From the IMG/VR virus record IMGVR_UViG_3300000115_000071, positions 7,978 to 38,405 of that record: a DNA stretch of 30,428 nt, one strand, 5' to 3'. The translations under genes were made by a program, and so were the position numbers. The number at the start of each line of letters is the position of its first letter. Position 1 is the first letter of the stretch. The notes below the pieces were generated by a model. The model was not told the DNA's origin and did no database searches. It saw only the letters and a program-made list of their open reading frames with translations. This stretch comes from a virus. Below are positions 30,066-30,428 of the stretch, in pieces.

Positions 30066-30428
30066 TCAGGCCATTGCCATCGATGCCTTGGCAATCGATG
30101 CAGCCTGCTTCCACTGCACAGGGTAGCGTGCCTTGATGAGCTCACCCTTGTAGTGGAGCATGCCACCCCAGCGTGCCTTCCACGCCTGATTGAGGTCGTA
30201 GAGCTCCTTGCCAGTGGGGGGAGAGAAGATGAAGTCCTCAGGGTGATCCGTCCTCTTCACCAAGGTGACGTAAGGCAGACCAGTAGTCACGCAGCACCAC
30301 TCCTGCGTGACGGTGTTCTTCCCTGCCCGATGGATCCGCTCCAGCGCCACATGATGGGAGCTCTGGTGGATCCACTCCGTTGGGGTCCCGTGTGCCACGG
30401 CACTCGCGCAGGCCATGAACAGGCAGCT
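30066..30428 (-). CDS. Unknown early protein, 5' end beyond window
   Basis: The frame is open to the right edge; the visible part is about 120 residues. An internal ATG (MACASAVAHGTPTEW) is present but without a ribosome site, so the true start is probably outside. Visible features are WCCVTTGLPYVTLVKRTDHP and NQAWKARWGGMLHYKGELIK, aromatic- and basic-rich, with no motif I recognise. Its stop is overlapped by the palindrome at 30058-30072. Confidence is limited because the beginning is missing. Confidence 0.6.
   Translation of the reverse strand, partial: SCLFMACASAVAHGTPTEWIHQSSHHVALERIHRAGKNTVTQEWCCVTTGLPYVTLVKRTDHPEDFIFSPPTGKELYDLNQAWKARWGGMLHYKGELIKARYPVQWKQAASIAKASMAMA

Overview
The window is a segment of a T7-like podovirus genome (Autographiviridae-type layout), probably from a lytic phage of a Gram-negative, possibly marine, host. 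Every convincing gene lies on the minus strand, so the window reads right to left in transcription order. The left end cuts the T7 gp11-like tail tube gene and the right end cuts an unknown early gene. The phage assignment rests on a recognisable series of T7 homologues in T7 order: single-subunit RNA polymerase, gp2.5-like ssDNA-binding protein, gp4 primase-helicase, gp5 DNA polymerase, gp6 exonuclease, gp8 portal, gp9 scaffold, gp10 capsid, gp11 tail protein. A monomeric class II (cobalamin-dependent) ribonucleotide reductase sits between exonuclease and portal, as in several marine podoviruses. The host and marine origin are inference.

Layout in transcription order. (1) 30428-26900: a GC-rich early block (about 58-60% GC in sampled lines) with small unknown proteins and a compact, complete, divergent single-subunit RNA polymerase of 573 residues (RNAP2). 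It ends in a 140-nt array of three strong hairpins. (2) 26900-21910: a lower-GC early block of about 18 tightly overlapped small genes, a tRNA-like element and a DUF932 protein. A near-consensus sigma70 promoter lies at 25751-25723 and a second candidate at 24397-24368. The block closes with a GC-rich terminator-like hairpin. (3) 21850-16540: a canonical T7-type RNA polymerase of 813 residues (RNAP1), small genes, a metallophosphoesterase, the ssDNA-binding protein and a RusA-type resolvase. An exact-consensus sigma70 promoter (TTGACA-17-TATAAT with extended -10) is buried inside a small gene at 18558-18530. (4) 16548-16252: tRNA-Met, tRNA-Arg(UCU) and tRNA-Leu(UAA), with a 12-bp inverted repeat between the first two. 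(5) 16164-9916: a lipoprotein/membrane pair, primase-helicase, DNA polymerase, a DUF4406 protein, a papain-like protein, a nucleotide kinase and the exonuclease. (6) 9885-1: ribonucleotide reductase, then virion morphogenesis genes (including a LamG lectin-like protein and a holin-like protein). A terminator sits directly after the capsid gene, as T-phi does in T7.

Working model. Host RNA polymerase starts at the sigma70 promoters and makes early proteins and RNAP1. RNAP1 would then transcribe replication and structural genes, although I could not find a repeated phage promoter motif. The reductase, kinase, DUF4406 protein and exonuclease feed nucleotides to the replisome. The most unusual feature is the presence of two complete single-subunit RNA polymerases in one phage-like window, one in a block of distinct base composition. 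A chimeric assembly must be excluded before reading this as biology.
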